NCBI RefSeq assembly: GCF_030580995.1
Contig: NZ_JAUQSZ010000005.1
Location: 124,001 to 188,000, forward strand
DNA: 64,000 nt
Source of the DNA: Sphingomonas immobilis
GTDB lineage: Bacteria > Pseudomonadota > Alphaproteobacteria > Sphingomonadales > Sphingomonadaceae
Reading direction: 5' to 3'
Shown: positions 42,215 to 51,212 of the stretch, piece by piece
Layout: every line of letters starts with the position of its first letter
How positions within the stretch are numbered: position 1 is the stretch's first letter
Notes under the pieces: model-generated
Told to the model about the DNA's origin: nothing
What the model saw: only the letters and a program-made list of their open reading frames with translations
Databases searched by the model: none
Made by a program: the position numbers and the translations under genes

Positions 42215-43270
42215 ATGATCACCAACGCATACGGCACGCACGCGGGCGACAAGCCGCTCGAACCCCTCGCCATCGAACGTCGCGAACCCGGCCCGAAGGA
42301 CGTGTCGATCGACATCCAGTTCTGCGGCGTCTGCCATTCGGACCTCCACACCGCCCGCGCCGAATGGGGCGAAGCGAAATATCCCTGCGTGCCCGGCCAC
42401 GAGATCGTCGGCACGGTGACGGCGGTCGGCAGTGAGGTCGATCGCTTCGCGGTCGGCGACACGGTCGGCGTGGGCTGCCTCGTCAACAGCTGCGGCCACT
42501 GCGCATCGTGCAAGGAAGGGCTGGAGAATTACTGCGAGAACGGCTTCACCCTCACCTATGACAGCGTGACGAAGGATGCGCCGGGCCACACGCTCGGCGG
42601 CTATTCGCAGCATATCGTCGTGCAGGAGCATTTCGTCCTCAAGATCAATCACGCCACCGATCAGCTCGCGGCCGTCGCGCCGCTGCTGTGCGCGGGCATC
42701 ACCACTTATTCCCCGCTCAAGCACTGGGCCGCGGGGCCGGGCAAGAAGGTCGGCGTCGTCGGCATCGGCGGGCTCGGGCATATGGCGATCAAGCTCAGCC
42801 ACGCGCTCGGCGCGCATACGGCAGCCTTCACCTCGACGCCCGCGAAGAAGCAGGATGCGCTCGATCTCGGCGCCGATGAGGTGATCGTCTCGCGCGACGA
42901 GGACGAGATGGCGAAGCACATCGGTACGTTCGACCTGATCCTCGATACCGTCGCGGCGAGCCACAATCTGGACGCTTACACGGCGTTGCTGAAGCGCGAC
43001 GGCGCGCTCGTCCTGCTCGGCGTGCCGGAGCATCCCCACCCCTCGCCCAACGTCGGCGCGCTCATTTTCCAGCGCAAGACGATCGGCGGGTCGCTGATCG
43101 GCGGCCTTCCCGAAACGCAGGAGATGCTCGATTTCTGTGCCGAGAAGGGCATCGTCTCCGACATCGAGATGATCGCGATGCCGCAGATCGACGAAGCCTA
43201 CGATCGTATGCTGAAGAGCGACGTGCGCTACCGCTTCGTCATCGACAACGCGACGATCCCCGCCGCCTGA
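42215..43270 (+). CDS. Zinc-dependent NAD(P) alcohol dehydrogenase (YahK/cinnamyl type)
   Basis: A 351-residue medium-chain dehydrogenase. The catalytic zinc site is FCGVCHSDLHTARAEWG with PCVPGHEIVG; the structural zinc site has cysteines in GCLVNSCGHCASCKEGLENYC; the Rossmann motif is VGVVGIGGLGHMAIKLSHAL. The cinnamyl-alcohol-dehydrogenase subgroup typically reduces aldehydes with NADPH, as in YahK. Divergent from the FAD protein gene with a 197-bp gap. No operon partners. Confidence 0.94.
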   Translation: MITNAYGTHAGDKPLEPLAIERREPGPKDVSIDIQFCGVCHSDLHTARAEWGEAKYPCVPGHEIVGTVTAVGSEVDRFAVGDTVGVGCLVNSCGHCASCKEGLENYCENGFTLTYDSVTKDAPGHTLGGYSQHIVVQEHFVLKINHATDQLAAVAPLLCAGITTYSPLKHWAAGPGKKVGVVGIGGLGHMAIKLSHALGAHTAAFTSTPAKKQDALDLGADEVIVSRDEDEMAKHIGTFDLILDTVAASHNLDAYTALLKRDGALVLLGVPEHPHPSPNVGALIFQRKTIGGSLIGGLPETQEMLDFCAEKGIVSDIEMIAMPQIDEAYDRMLKSDVRYRFVIDNATIPAA

Positions 43271-43293
43271 TCGGCCGTGCTGGCGGGGATCGG

Positions 43294-46200
43294 CTAGATG
43301 TCCGCCAGCACGCCGCGAAGCTCGTCGAGATCGACGGGCTTGGAAAGCTGATAGTCGAAGATCGTCTTGCCGTCGGGTTCCGCCGACATGCGCTGGCCCC
43401 AGCCGGTCAGGAGGATGACGGCGGTATCCGGGAACAGCGCCTTCACGCGCGTCGCGACCTGATTGCCGTCCACATACGGCATGCCGAGATCGGTGACGAC
43501 GGCGTCGAAGCGCTCGCCCGCACTATGCGCGGCCTGCAGCGCGTCGAGCCCCGCCTGCCCGCCCTCGGCGGGCGTAATGGCGTGGCCCGACAGCTCCAGC
43601 ACGAACGCGGTCGAGGTCAGCACCGCACGGTCGTCGTCGACGATCAGCAGCCGGAGCGGCCGTTCGGCATCGGCGCTGAGCGTGGGCGATTTGGTGGTGC
43701 GCACGACCGGGGCGGCGACGAATTCCAGTCGAACGCGCGTACCCTCGCCCAGTGCGCTGTCGATGTCGAGCACCGCGCCGTGGCGCTGCGCGGTGGCCTG
43801 CACCATCGCGAGGCCGAGGCCGGTGCCGCGCTCGCCCTTGGTGGTGAAGAACGGCTCGAGGCAGCGCGCGCGCGTCTCCTCGTCCATACCGGGGCCGGTA
43901 TCGCCGACCTCCAGCAGGACGCGGGCTCCGCGCGACGGGCCCGCACTGAGGCTCGCCGTGCGGACGGTGATCGTGCCGCCCTCGCCCATCGCGTCGACCG
44001 CATTGAAGATCAGATTGGTCAGCGCCTCACGGAAGGCCGCGGCACTGCCCATGACGTGCGGCAGATCGGTCTCCAGGCTGGTCGCGACCTTGATCATCAG
44101 ACCGCGCTGCTGCGGCATGTCGCTCCAGCGCGCGCGGGTCAGCTCGACGACCTGCGGCACCAGTTCGTTAAGGTCGACCGGTTCTGGGTCGGCCGCCGCA
44201 TCCTCGGGCCGGTAGAAATCGCGCAGCCGCGCGACCGTGGCGGCGATATCCTCCACCACGCGGCCGACGATCTGGAGGTATCCACGCAGCTCGGAGCTCA
44301 GGTCGAGGTTCCGCTCCAGCAGCGACTGGGTGTAGATCGCGACCGGAGAGATCGCATTGTTGATGTCGTGGGCAATGCCGCTCGCCATCTGGCCGATCGC
44401 GCGCAGCCGCTCCTGCTCGACCGCAGATTGCTGCGACTGGCGGAGATGATCGACGGCGCGCTGCAGACTGTCGTGCAGCTCCGCCTGGTCCGCTGCAAGC
44501 GCCGCGTGTTCGCCGAGCTGGCGCAGGAATTCGGAATCGGCGGAGACGAAATCATGCGCCTTGTGGCGCGCCACCACCAGTACGCCGAACACCGCGCGCT
44601 CGAAGCTGAGCGGTGCCACCACCAGCGACCGCAAGCCCCGCGCCGCGAGCCTTGCAGGGAAGGCGAACTGGACGTCGGCGGTGTCGGGCTCATAGACCAA
44701 AGCGCCGGCGACGCTGTGCGCAAGACCGTCCTGATCGATATTGACCGGCGTGCCCGCGGTCAGCCCGAGCTCGCCCGCCAGCGTCGCGCTGCGCGACCCG
44801 ACGCGCGCGACGGTCAGCGATTGTGCGACGCTGTCGTAACGGAAGATGCTGACGAAATCTGCGGGCAGCCGCTCCTCCAGCTTGCGCACGACGATCTCGA
44901 AGATGCTATCGACGTCCTGCCGCTGCCCGATCGCGCGGGTGATCTCCTCAAGGAGCTTAAGCCGCTCGTTGCTCTCGTGCAGGCGCAGGGTCCGTTCGGC
45001 GACACGCGCGTCCAGCTTCTTGCTCAGTTCGACGGCGTGATCGCGCTGCTGCTCGGCGCGCTGCAGATCGGCGCGAGCGACGGCATCGCGCAGCATCGTC
45101 TCGCGCCGCGCCGATTCGCGCCGCTGCCGCCCCAACCGCACGGCGCCATCGACGCGCGCGCGCAGTTCGCGGGCGCTGAACGGCTTGACCAGATAATCGT
45201 CCGCACCCGCCGCCAACCCCTCGACCCGCGCCTCTGCCCCGGCGCGGGCGGAAAGCAGGATCACGACGAGATCCTCCAACTCGGGATCTGCGCGCAACTC
45301 GGACAGCAGTTCGAAGCCGTTCATCACCGGCATCATCACGTCGGTGAGGATCAGGTCGGGGATGCGCCCGTGTCGCGCGGCCTGGAGAGCGTCTGCGCCG
45401 TTCGTGAACGCATCGACCTCATAGCCGCCCTCCTGCAGAATCTGGCGAACGTAATCGCGCATGTCGGCATTGTCGTCGGCAAGGACGATGCGCGAAGCAT
45501 CGCCTGCCAGCGCGAGCGGACTGACCGTGGGAATGACGGTGTGATCAGGCGTTGCGCCCTGATCGGGCAGCCAACGCAGCGCCTCCTCGACAAAGGCGCG
45601 GGCCTGCTTTGCCTCGGGCGCGGCGACTTCGGCGCGCACGATCGCGTCCTGCGGGACGTGTACCGATCCGGCCGGCAGCCAAACCCGGAAGGTGGTGCCG
45701 ACGCCCTCCTCGCTCTCCGCGGCGATCGCGCCACCGTGCAGGCCGACCAGTTCCTGCACCATAGACAGGCCGATGCCGGTGCCTTCATGGGTGCGGCCAT
45801 TCTGTCCCTCGACGCGGTGGAAGCGTTCGAACACTCTCGGCAGTTCAGCCGGGTTGATGCCCACGCCGCTGTCGCGCACGGCCAGCTCGATGCCGTCCCC
45901 GGTATCGCGCACCGTCACCGCAATCTCGCCCGCGAGCGTAAACTTGAAGGCGTTCGACAGCAGGTTGAGGACGATCTTCTCCCACATATCGCGATCGACG
46001 AACGTCGGCGCGGACATCGACGGCGCGTCGATATGCAACGCGAGCCCCGCGCGTTCACATGCAGAGCGAAAATTCGAGGCGAGATTTGCGGTAAAGGCGC
46101 CGAGATCGATAGGCTCGAAGCGCGCCTCGATCCGGCCGGCCTCGATCCGCGCGAAATCAAGCAGGGCATTGACCAGCCGCAGCAGCCGCTGCGCGTTGCG

Positions 46201-47391
46201 ATGCGCAAGATCGAGACGCTCTGCCTGCCGCGGCGGCAACGCGTCCTCTGCGAGCGCGTCCTCGAGCGGGCCGAGCATCAGCGTGAGCGGTGTGCGAAAT
46301 TCGTGGCTGACGTTGGAAAAGAACACAGTCTTGGCGCGGTCGATTTCCGCCAAGGCCGCGGCACGCCGCCGTTCGTCCTGACGCGCACGGATGGTCGCGA
46401 GTGCCGCCGACAGGGCCGCAGCGATCAGTTCGTAAAAACCGCGATAGGTATCGTCGAGCGGCAGCCGCGCCGACACGCCAAGCACCACCACCGCTGGCGG
46501 CATATCCACCCCCGGCACAGAGACGAACAGCATGAAGCCGCGATCCGGCGCTTCTTCGTAGGGCCCGCAGGGGTCGTCCGCGAGCCGGGGTGCGAAGCCG
46601 TCGCGTGCGATCAGGCGCGGTGCATCGGCAGGGCCGTCACCCCGCCAGGGACCAAGCAGGACAGGATCGAATTCGACCGGGCTGATATCGGTGCCCCGCG
46701 CGACACCGCAATTGCTGGCCAAGCGGTAGATGCCCGCATCCTCGTCGAGCGTGTAGAACAGCACGAACGGCAAGTCGTATTCGAAGCGGCTGAGCGTCGC
46801 CGTCGCCACATCCGCCATCTCCTGCAGATCGGCGACATCGGTGAGGCTGGCGGTGAGATCGCGCAACGCGCGCGTGCGGCGTTCCGCCAGCATCGTCGCC
46901 GTCGTTTCGGTGACGGGGTGGAACAACCCGCCAATCTCGCCAAGCTCGTCGCGGATCGGCGAGAGCGAGAAGGTGAAGAAGGTCTCCTCCAGATAACCGT
47001 TGCGCGTCAGGAACATGCGCTCGTTTTCGAGGAAGCTCGTCTCGCCGGCCTTCGCGCGTTCGTACGGCAAGCCGATCGCCGGCCAGGCGCTTTCCCAAGT
47101 GACGCGGTAATCCTGACCGAGAGCGATCGGATGCGCATCGCCGCACACCACGCGATAGCCGTCGTTGTAGATCTGGACGCTTGAAGGGCCCCAGATGATG
47201 TTGATCGGGAAATTGGAGGCCAGGCAAAGACTAACGGTGGTACGCAGGCTCTGCGGCCAGTCCTCGATCCCGCCGAGCGGGGTCTGCGACCAATCCTTGG
47301 TGCGGATAAGTCGGGTCATCTCGCCGTCGCCGGTCAGGAAGTTCGCGCCTTCAGGCGACAAGACCGGTTGCGACTTCATGCTGCAATGCAA
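43294..47391 (-). CDS. Double hybrid sensor histidine kinase with two receiver domains
   Basis: A 1365-residue cytosolic signalling protein. Order: N-terminal PAS-like region (~30-170), GAF-like (~175-335), first kinase with HisKA H363 (SNVSHEFRTPL) and ATPase (GTGIGLSMV), first receiver with D684 (ILTDVMMPVM), coiled coil (~765-815), second GAF (~815-970), second kinase with H1008 (GIAHDINNAISP) and ATPase, and a C-terminal receiver with D1301 (VVTDLGMPYVDG). Two complete kinase-receiver modules in one chain are uncommon. No membrane helix. An ATG at 47379 (MKSQPV) is an alternative start; neither has a good SD. Confidence 0.9.
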   Translation of the reverse strand: MHCSMKSQPVLSPEGANFLTGDGEMTRLIRTKDWSQTPLGGIEDWPQSLRTTVSLCLASNFPINIIWGPSSVQIYNDGYRVVCGDAHPIALGQDYRVTWESAWPAIGLPYERAKAGETSFLENERMFLTRNGYLEETFFTFSLSPIRDELGEIGGLFHPVTETTATMLAERRTRALRDLTASLTDVADLQEMADVATATLSRFEYDLPFVLFYTLDEDAGIYRLASNCGVARGTDISPVEFDPVLLGPWRGDGPADAPRLIARDGFAPRLADDPCGPYEEAPDRGFMLFVSVPGVDMPPAVVVLGVSARLPLDDTYRGFYELIAAALSAALATIRARQDERRRAAALAEIDRAKTVFFSNVSHEFRTPLTLMLGPLEDALAEDALPPRQAERLDLAHRNAQRLLRLVNALLDFARIEAGRIEARFEPIDLGAFTANLASNFRSACERAGLALHIDAPSMSAPTFVDRDMWEKIVLNLLSNAFKFTLAGEIAVTVRDTGDGIELAVRDSGVGINPAELPRVFERFHRVEGQNGRTHEGTGIGLSMVQELVGLHGGAIAAESEEGVGTTFRVWLPAGSVHVPQDAIVRAEVAAPEAKQARAFVEEALRWLPDQGATPDHTVIPTVSPLALAGDASRIVLADDNADMRDYVRQILQEGGYEVDAFTNGADALQAARHGRIPDLILTDVMMPVMNGFELLSELRADPELEDLVVILLSARAGAEARVEGLAAGADDYLVKPFSARELRARVDGAVRLGRQRRESARRETMLRDAVARADLQRAEQQRDHAVELSKKLDARVAERTLRLHESNERLKLLEEITRAIGQRQDVDSIFEIVVRKLEERLPADFVSIFRYDSVAQSLTVARVGSRSATLAGELGLTAGTPVNIDQDGLAHSVAGALVYEPDTADVQFAFPARLAARGLRSLVVAPLSFERAVFGVLVVARHKAHDFVSADSEFLRQLGEHAALAADQAELHDSLQRAVDHLRQSQQSAVEQERLRAIGQMASGIAHDINNAISPVAIYTQSLLERNLDLSSELRGYLQIVGRVVEDIAATVARLRDFYRPEDAAADPEPVDLNELVPQVVELTRARWSDMPQQRGLMIKVATSLETDLPHVMGSAAAFREALTNLIFNAVDAMGEGGTITVRTASLSAGPSRGARVLLEVGDTGPGMDEETRARCLEPFFTTKGERGTGLGLAMVQATAQRHGAVLDIDSALGEGTRVRLEFVAAPVVRTTKSPTLSADAERPLRLLIVDDDRAVLTSTAFVLELSGHAITPAEGGQAGLDALQAAHSAGERFDAVVTDLGMPYVDGNQVATRVKALFPDTAVILLTGWGQRMSAEPDGKTIFDYQLSKPVDLDELRGVLADI

Positions 47392-47603
47392 CTGGTTCCA
47401 GACGATACTGGACCGTTACGGCTTTCGAAACGCGCGTGCCTTAAGGTCATCAGGCTTATGCTTTTCTTGTCAGCCCCCACATCTCATCATAGCAGCGATT
47501 TTCGATGTGGGAATAGCGTGGCGAAGGGCTTTGCAATTGATTTGATCGCTTTCGGCATCAATTGACAAAACTCATAACCGTTCAGTCTGGAGCCCCGGAA
47601 AAC

Positions 47604-48617
47604 CTAGCGGCGCTCGTTGTATGATTGTGATTCGGCGCTGTCGTAAGCCGTCAGAAAGGCGCGTTCCAGCGATCCGCCCTGATCGCCATCGAGTTGCGCG
47701 GTGATATCGGCGTGGCGACGCGAGACTTCCTCGATCTGCACGACGGCCTTGCCCTTGAGCAGAGTCGTGCGGTCGGCCGTCACCGTTTCGATCACTTTCG
47801 GATCGAAATGTGCAACCGCGGCACGCAGGCTGCCCTGCAATCCTGCGAAGGTCGCGATCATGTGGCGCTTGATGTCGCGCAGCGAGGCCTGCAGCGCGGC
47901 CGGCCCCGACAGGAAGCTGCCTGATCCCGCCAGCAGCAGATCGATCGCGAGGCGCTGCGTCGGTGCCCATTTGAAAGGGTTGTTGTCGGCGCCGGCGATG
48001 GTCGTGCGATTGATCTGGTGCTTGGCGCGCGCGCGGTCGCGTTCGGTCATCAGGTCGCCGATGCCGAGCACCATCTGGCGGTAGACCGCACCGGCGCGGC
48101 GCATGATCTCGGCGGGATCTTCGCTCGACAGCAGCGACGGGTCGAGCCCCGCACCTTCGCAGAAGGCGTCGAGCAACGATCCGTTGTTCGACGCGGAAAG
48201 CGTCAGCGTGTCGCTCCAGGTCTCGGGCACGCGCACCGATTCGCCGAATGGCTGAGTCATCACCATCGTGCGCGCGGGATCGGCGGGTTCCTCGCTCTGG
48301 CCCGCCTTCACCGCCTTCAGACGGAAGCGGCCGAGGCGTACGGTCGAGGGCACCGGCACCGTCACGTCAGTTGAATCCGGGAAACGCTCGCCGGTGGTGT
48401 CGTCATAGATGCCGTTCGCGCCGAGCGAGCGGACGTGCAGCGTGCCGTCCTCGCCCACCACCAGTTCGCAATGCTGGCGCGACAGCTCGCGCTCGGGATC
48501 GGCGATGGTCCAGTCGGCCGCCTCGCCGCGCCCGATCGTCAGCATCCCCTCACGCAGCAGACGCGCGTCGATCGGCTGGAGTTCGTTCGCCACGTTGAAG
48601 AGTTGAAGCATGTACAT
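47604..48617 (-). CDS. tagH: TagH-like FHA protein of type VI secretion regulation
   Basis: A 337-residue protein. The N-terminal FHA domain (residues ~24-100) keeps the phosphothreonine-reading residues GRGEAADW and LSRQHCELVV (S46-R47-H49) and SLGANGIYDD. The C-terminal ~190 residues match the TagH/Fha1 C-terminal domain of T6SS clusters: LLDAFCEGAGLDP, AGAVYRQMVLGIGDLM and NNPFKWAPTQRLAIDLLLAG. In Pseudomonas, Fha1 is phosphorylated by PpkA to activate T6SS. The kinase gene lies 14 bp upstream. ATGs at 48617 and 48611. No T6SS structural gene is in the window. Confidence 0.83.
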   Translation of the reverse strand: MYMLQLFNVANELQPIDARLLREGMLTIGRGEAADWTIADPERELSRQHCELVVGEDGTLHVRSLGANGIYDDTTGERFPDSTDVTVPVPSTVRLGRFRLKAVKAGQSEEPADPARTMVMTQPFGESVRVPETWSDTLTLSASNNGSLLDAFCEGAGLDPSLLSSEDPAEIMRRAGAVYRQMVLGIGDLMTERDRARAKHQINRTTIAGADNNPFKWAPTQRLAIDLLLAGSGSFLSGPAALQASLRDIKRHMIATFAGLQGSLRAAVAHFDPKVIETVTADRTTLLKGKAVVQIEEVSRRHADITAQLDGDQGGSLERAFLTAYDSAESQSYNERR

Positions 48618-48631
48618 TTGGGGGGGAGTCC

Positions 48632-50269
48632 TCAGGCGGCGCGCTTGATGGGGTCGGCGATGCGGGTTTCGAGAATGGCGACTGCGGCGGCGGGCGTGCC
48701 GTGGAGTTGCGGCTCGACGGTGGTGGCGAGGCGGTTGAAGGCGTCGAACGCCGCGCCGAATTCGTCGCCGCGCCGGTGCGAGATGCGCAGCGCGAACGCC
48801 GAGGCCGAGGCGTCGTCGAGCGCGCGACGCAGGCGCGAGAGCGGTCGCGCGACCATTGCGCCGCTGAGGTAGCCGACCACCAGCACCGCCGCCATCACCA
48901 CCGCGAACAGCAAGGCGAGCGAGGCGCGTACGCCCGCGATCGCCTCGTCGAGCGCATTGCGGCGCACGACCAGATCGACCGTACCGAAACGCGCGCCGGC
49001 ATAAGTGATCGGGCGGACGAAGCGGATGCCGGTATTGCCTGCCGCCGTCACGTCGTTCGCCATCACGGTTTCGCCGGCGGGCTTCTGATAGCGCTGGCCG
49101 ACGAGCCTGGGATTGCCCGCCGCGCGGATCGTGCCGCCGGTATCGACCACGACGAGATCGCGGATCGCGGGATCGCGGCTGGCGGTGACGGCGAAGGCCT
49201 GCAGCGCCGACCAGTCCTGCTGGTCCGCCGCGAGCCCGGCATTGTCGGCGGCGAGCACGGCGGCGTTGTTCGTCACGAAGGCCGTAATCGAGCTGCCCGA
49301 GGTGATCGCCATGTGCTCGAGCGTCGCCTGCTCGCGCGACAGCATCATCGCCGCGCAGCCGGCGAGCGCAGTCGCGGTGACGAGCGCCAGCGCGACCGGC
49401 AGCTTGATGCGCAGCGACAGCCCGCGACGGCCGCGCGGCAGATCGTCGTGCGCGACCAGTTCCTGCGCCAGCGCGCGTTCGAGCGCGGCGCCGTCGGCGA
49501 AGCGTGCCTCGGGCTTCTTGGCGAGCAATTTGTCGATCACGAAGCGCAGGCCCGGCGGGCAATCGCTGGTGACGCGATCGATCGGCGCGACCTTCTCCTG
49601 CGCGATCTGCAGCGCGAGCGTGGCGAGCGAGGTACCGGAGAACGCCACCTGCCCCGTCACCATTTCGTACAGCACGACGCCGAGCGAGAAGAGATCGGAG
49701 CGGTGATCTACGGCCAGGCCGAGCGCCTGTTCTGGACTCATGTAGCGCGGCGTGCCGATCAGCGTGCCGGCCTGCGTCTTGACCATCGCGCCCTTGGTGT
49801 CGCCGATGCGGGCGACGCCGAAGTCGAGCAGCTTCACCGTGCGGCCATCGGCGCAGAGCAGGATGTTCGACGGCTTGATGTCGCGGTGGACGACGCCGTT
49901 GCGATGCGCATAGCCGAGCGCGGAGGCGAGCTGCTGGCCGATCGCGAGGACGCGCTCGTACGGCATCCGGCCCTGCTGTTCGAGCACGGTGTCGAGCGGC
50001 TGCCCCTCGACCAGCTCCATCGCGATATAGGCGATGCCGCCGGCTTCACCGACGTCGTAGATGGTGGCGATATTGGCGTGGCTGAGCGCGCCCGCCGCCC
50101 GCGCCTCGCGCACGAAACGCGCGCCGATCTCGGGATCGGTGGCATATTCGGGTTTGAGAACCTTGATCGCGACGGAACGGTCGATTTCGGGGTCGTGCGC
50201 ACGGTAGACCTCGGCCATCGCGCCGGTGCCCAGACATTCGTCGATACGGTAACGGCCCAACATCGCCAT
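48632..50269 (-). CDS. PpkA-type membrane serine/threonine protein kinase
   Basis: A 545-residue Hanks-type kinase. VAIK (K36), HRDIKPSN (D130), DFGVARIG (D149) and GTPRYMSPEQAL give a complete active site. After residue 285 come a membrane helix (LPVALALVTATALAGCAAMM), a ~120-residue periplasmic sensor-like region, a second helix (LLFAVVMAAVLVVGYLSGAM) and a HAMP-like linker. This matches PpkA of T6SS threonine phosphorylation pathways. It starts 217 bp from the LysM gene and is followed by tagH, so the pair is an operon. Start ATG 50269 or 50263. Confidence 0.85.
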   Translation of the reverse strand: MAMLGRYRIDECLGTGAMAEVYRAHDPEIDRSVAIKVLKPEYATDPEIGARFVREARAAGALSHANIATIYDVGEAGGIAYIAMELVEGQPLDTVLEQQGRMPYERVLAIGQQLASALGYAHRNGVVHRDIKPSNILLCADGRTVKLLDFGVARIGDTKGAMVKTQAGTLIGTPRYMSPEQALGLAVDHRSDLFSLGVVLYEMVTGQVAFSGTSLATLALQIAQEKVAPIDRVTSDCPPGLRFVIDKLLAKKPEARFADGAALERALAQELVAHDDLPRGRRGLSLRIKLPVALALVTATALAGCAAMMLSREQATLEHMAITSGSSITAFVTNNAAVLAADNAGLAADQQDWSALQAFAVTASRDPAIRDLVVVDTGGTIRAAGNPRLVGQRYQKPAGETVMANDVTAAGNTGIRFVRPITYAGARFGTVDLVVRRNALDEAIAGVRASLALLFAVVMAAVLVVGYLSGAMVARPLSRLRRALDDASASAFALRISHRRGDEFGAAFDAFNRLATTVEPQLHGTPAAAVAILETRIADPIKRAA

Positions 50270-50476
50270 TCAAACAAACGCCCAAGGTTTCTCCCGCTAA
50301 CCGTATACGTAGAAGGACTTAACCATTGGTTTGCGCTGGCGCCGACGCCGAAAGTGATACCTCGCTTGACAGATTGACACCTGAATCGAAAATGTCAGGT
50401 GCGATCGTTTCCATTTTTGCACCAATGGCGGACTCGCGATGAGAAAGAACGCCATCGTCATCGCATAAACGCCGCC

Positions 50477-50485
50477 TGTAGGACA
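50477..50485. promoter_or_regulatory. Recurring TGTAGGACA motif next to the LysM stop
   Basis: TGTAGGACA in the context CTGTAGGACAG, a CTGT-N3-ACAG palindrome, abuts the stop of the LysM gene and lies 208 bp upstream of the kinase gene start. Same motif as at 7631 and 40531. Confidence 0.3.
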
Positions 50486-50486
50486 G

Positions 50487-51212
50487 CTAGTGCGCCTTGA
50501 CCGTGGCGGCGATGCGCTGCGCGCGGGCGAGATCCTTCGCGATCACCGGATTGGCCGGATCGAGCGCGGCGGCGCGGCGCAGGAGGGCGACGGCGCGCGT
50601 CACCTGCCCCTGATTGAGCGCGGCGAGACCCGCCGTGCGCGCGGCGCGGGCGGCAGCGGGGTTGGCGGCGGGCGCAACAGGCTTCGGCGCGACCGACTTG
50701 GGTTTCGGCGCGACGGCGGGCGGCGGCACGCGATCCGGCTCCGGCTTGCGGACCGGCGCGGGCGGCGCAGGCGGCGTGCCGGGGATGCGCAAGGTCTGGC
50801 CCGGCTGAAGCGCGACCGGCGCCTTCAGGCCGTTGTAGCGCGTGAGCTGATAGGCCTTGAGCCGGTTGCCGAGCAGGCGGCGCGCGATGCCTGCGATGCT
50901 GTCGCCGGGACGCACGGTGTAGGGATAGGAATTGGGCCCCAGTTGCTCCTTCGGGTCGCCATCGATCGAGGATTTCAGCAGCAGCGCCGATGCGTTCATC
51001 GGCTCGCGCTTGAGCAGCGCCTTGATCTCCTTCTTCGCAGCCCGCTCATTGCCGGCATCGAGCAGGTCGGCGATCGCATCAACGCCGGCCGCGCCGCGGG
51101 CGGCGGGCGGCGGCGGCGTGACGCTCGGACGCGGCGTGCCGCTGTTGCAGGCCGCGACGGCGAGCGCGCATGTCGCGACGAGAGCGCCGCGCAGGCGGTA
51201 GAAAATGGTCAT
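50487..51212 (-). CDS. LysM-domain lipoprotein with C-terminal tetratricopeptide-like region
   Basis: A 241-residue envelope protein. The N-terminus GALVATCALAVAACNSG has a lipobox (VAAC), so it is a predicted lipoprotein. A LysM motif (YPYTVRPGDSIAGIARRLLG with LQPGQTLRIPG) binds peptidoglycan or chitin-like glycans. The TPR-like segment GLAALNQGQVTRAVALLRRA and an earlier VDAIADLLDAGNERAAKKEI could bind partners; a Pro-rich linker separates them. The ATG overlaps the GGDEF/EAL gene stop (ATGA), so synthesis is coupled to that phosphodiesterase. Confidence 0.85.
   Translation of the reverse strand: MTIFYRLRGALVATCALAVAACNSGTPRPSVTPPPPAARGAAGVDAIADLLDAGNERAAKKEIKALLKREPMNASALLLKSSIDGDPKEQLGPNSYPYTVRPGDSIAGIARRLLGNRLKAYQLTRYNGLKAPVALQPGQTLRIPGTPPAPPAPVRKPEPDRVPPPAVAPKPKSVAPKPVAPAANPAAARAARTAGLAALNQGQVTRAVALLRRAAALDPANPVIAKDLARAQRIAATVKAH

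Noticed and set aside
43525..47184. A 1219-codon antisense frame over the hybrid kinase
   Set aside because: GC-rich codon bias of the kinase gene keeps the opposite frame open; no family features.
47531..47570. CAATTGAT ... ATCAATTG as an FNR/FixK site
   Set aside because: The half-sites are 15 nt or more apart, not 4, so it does not fit the FNR spacing.
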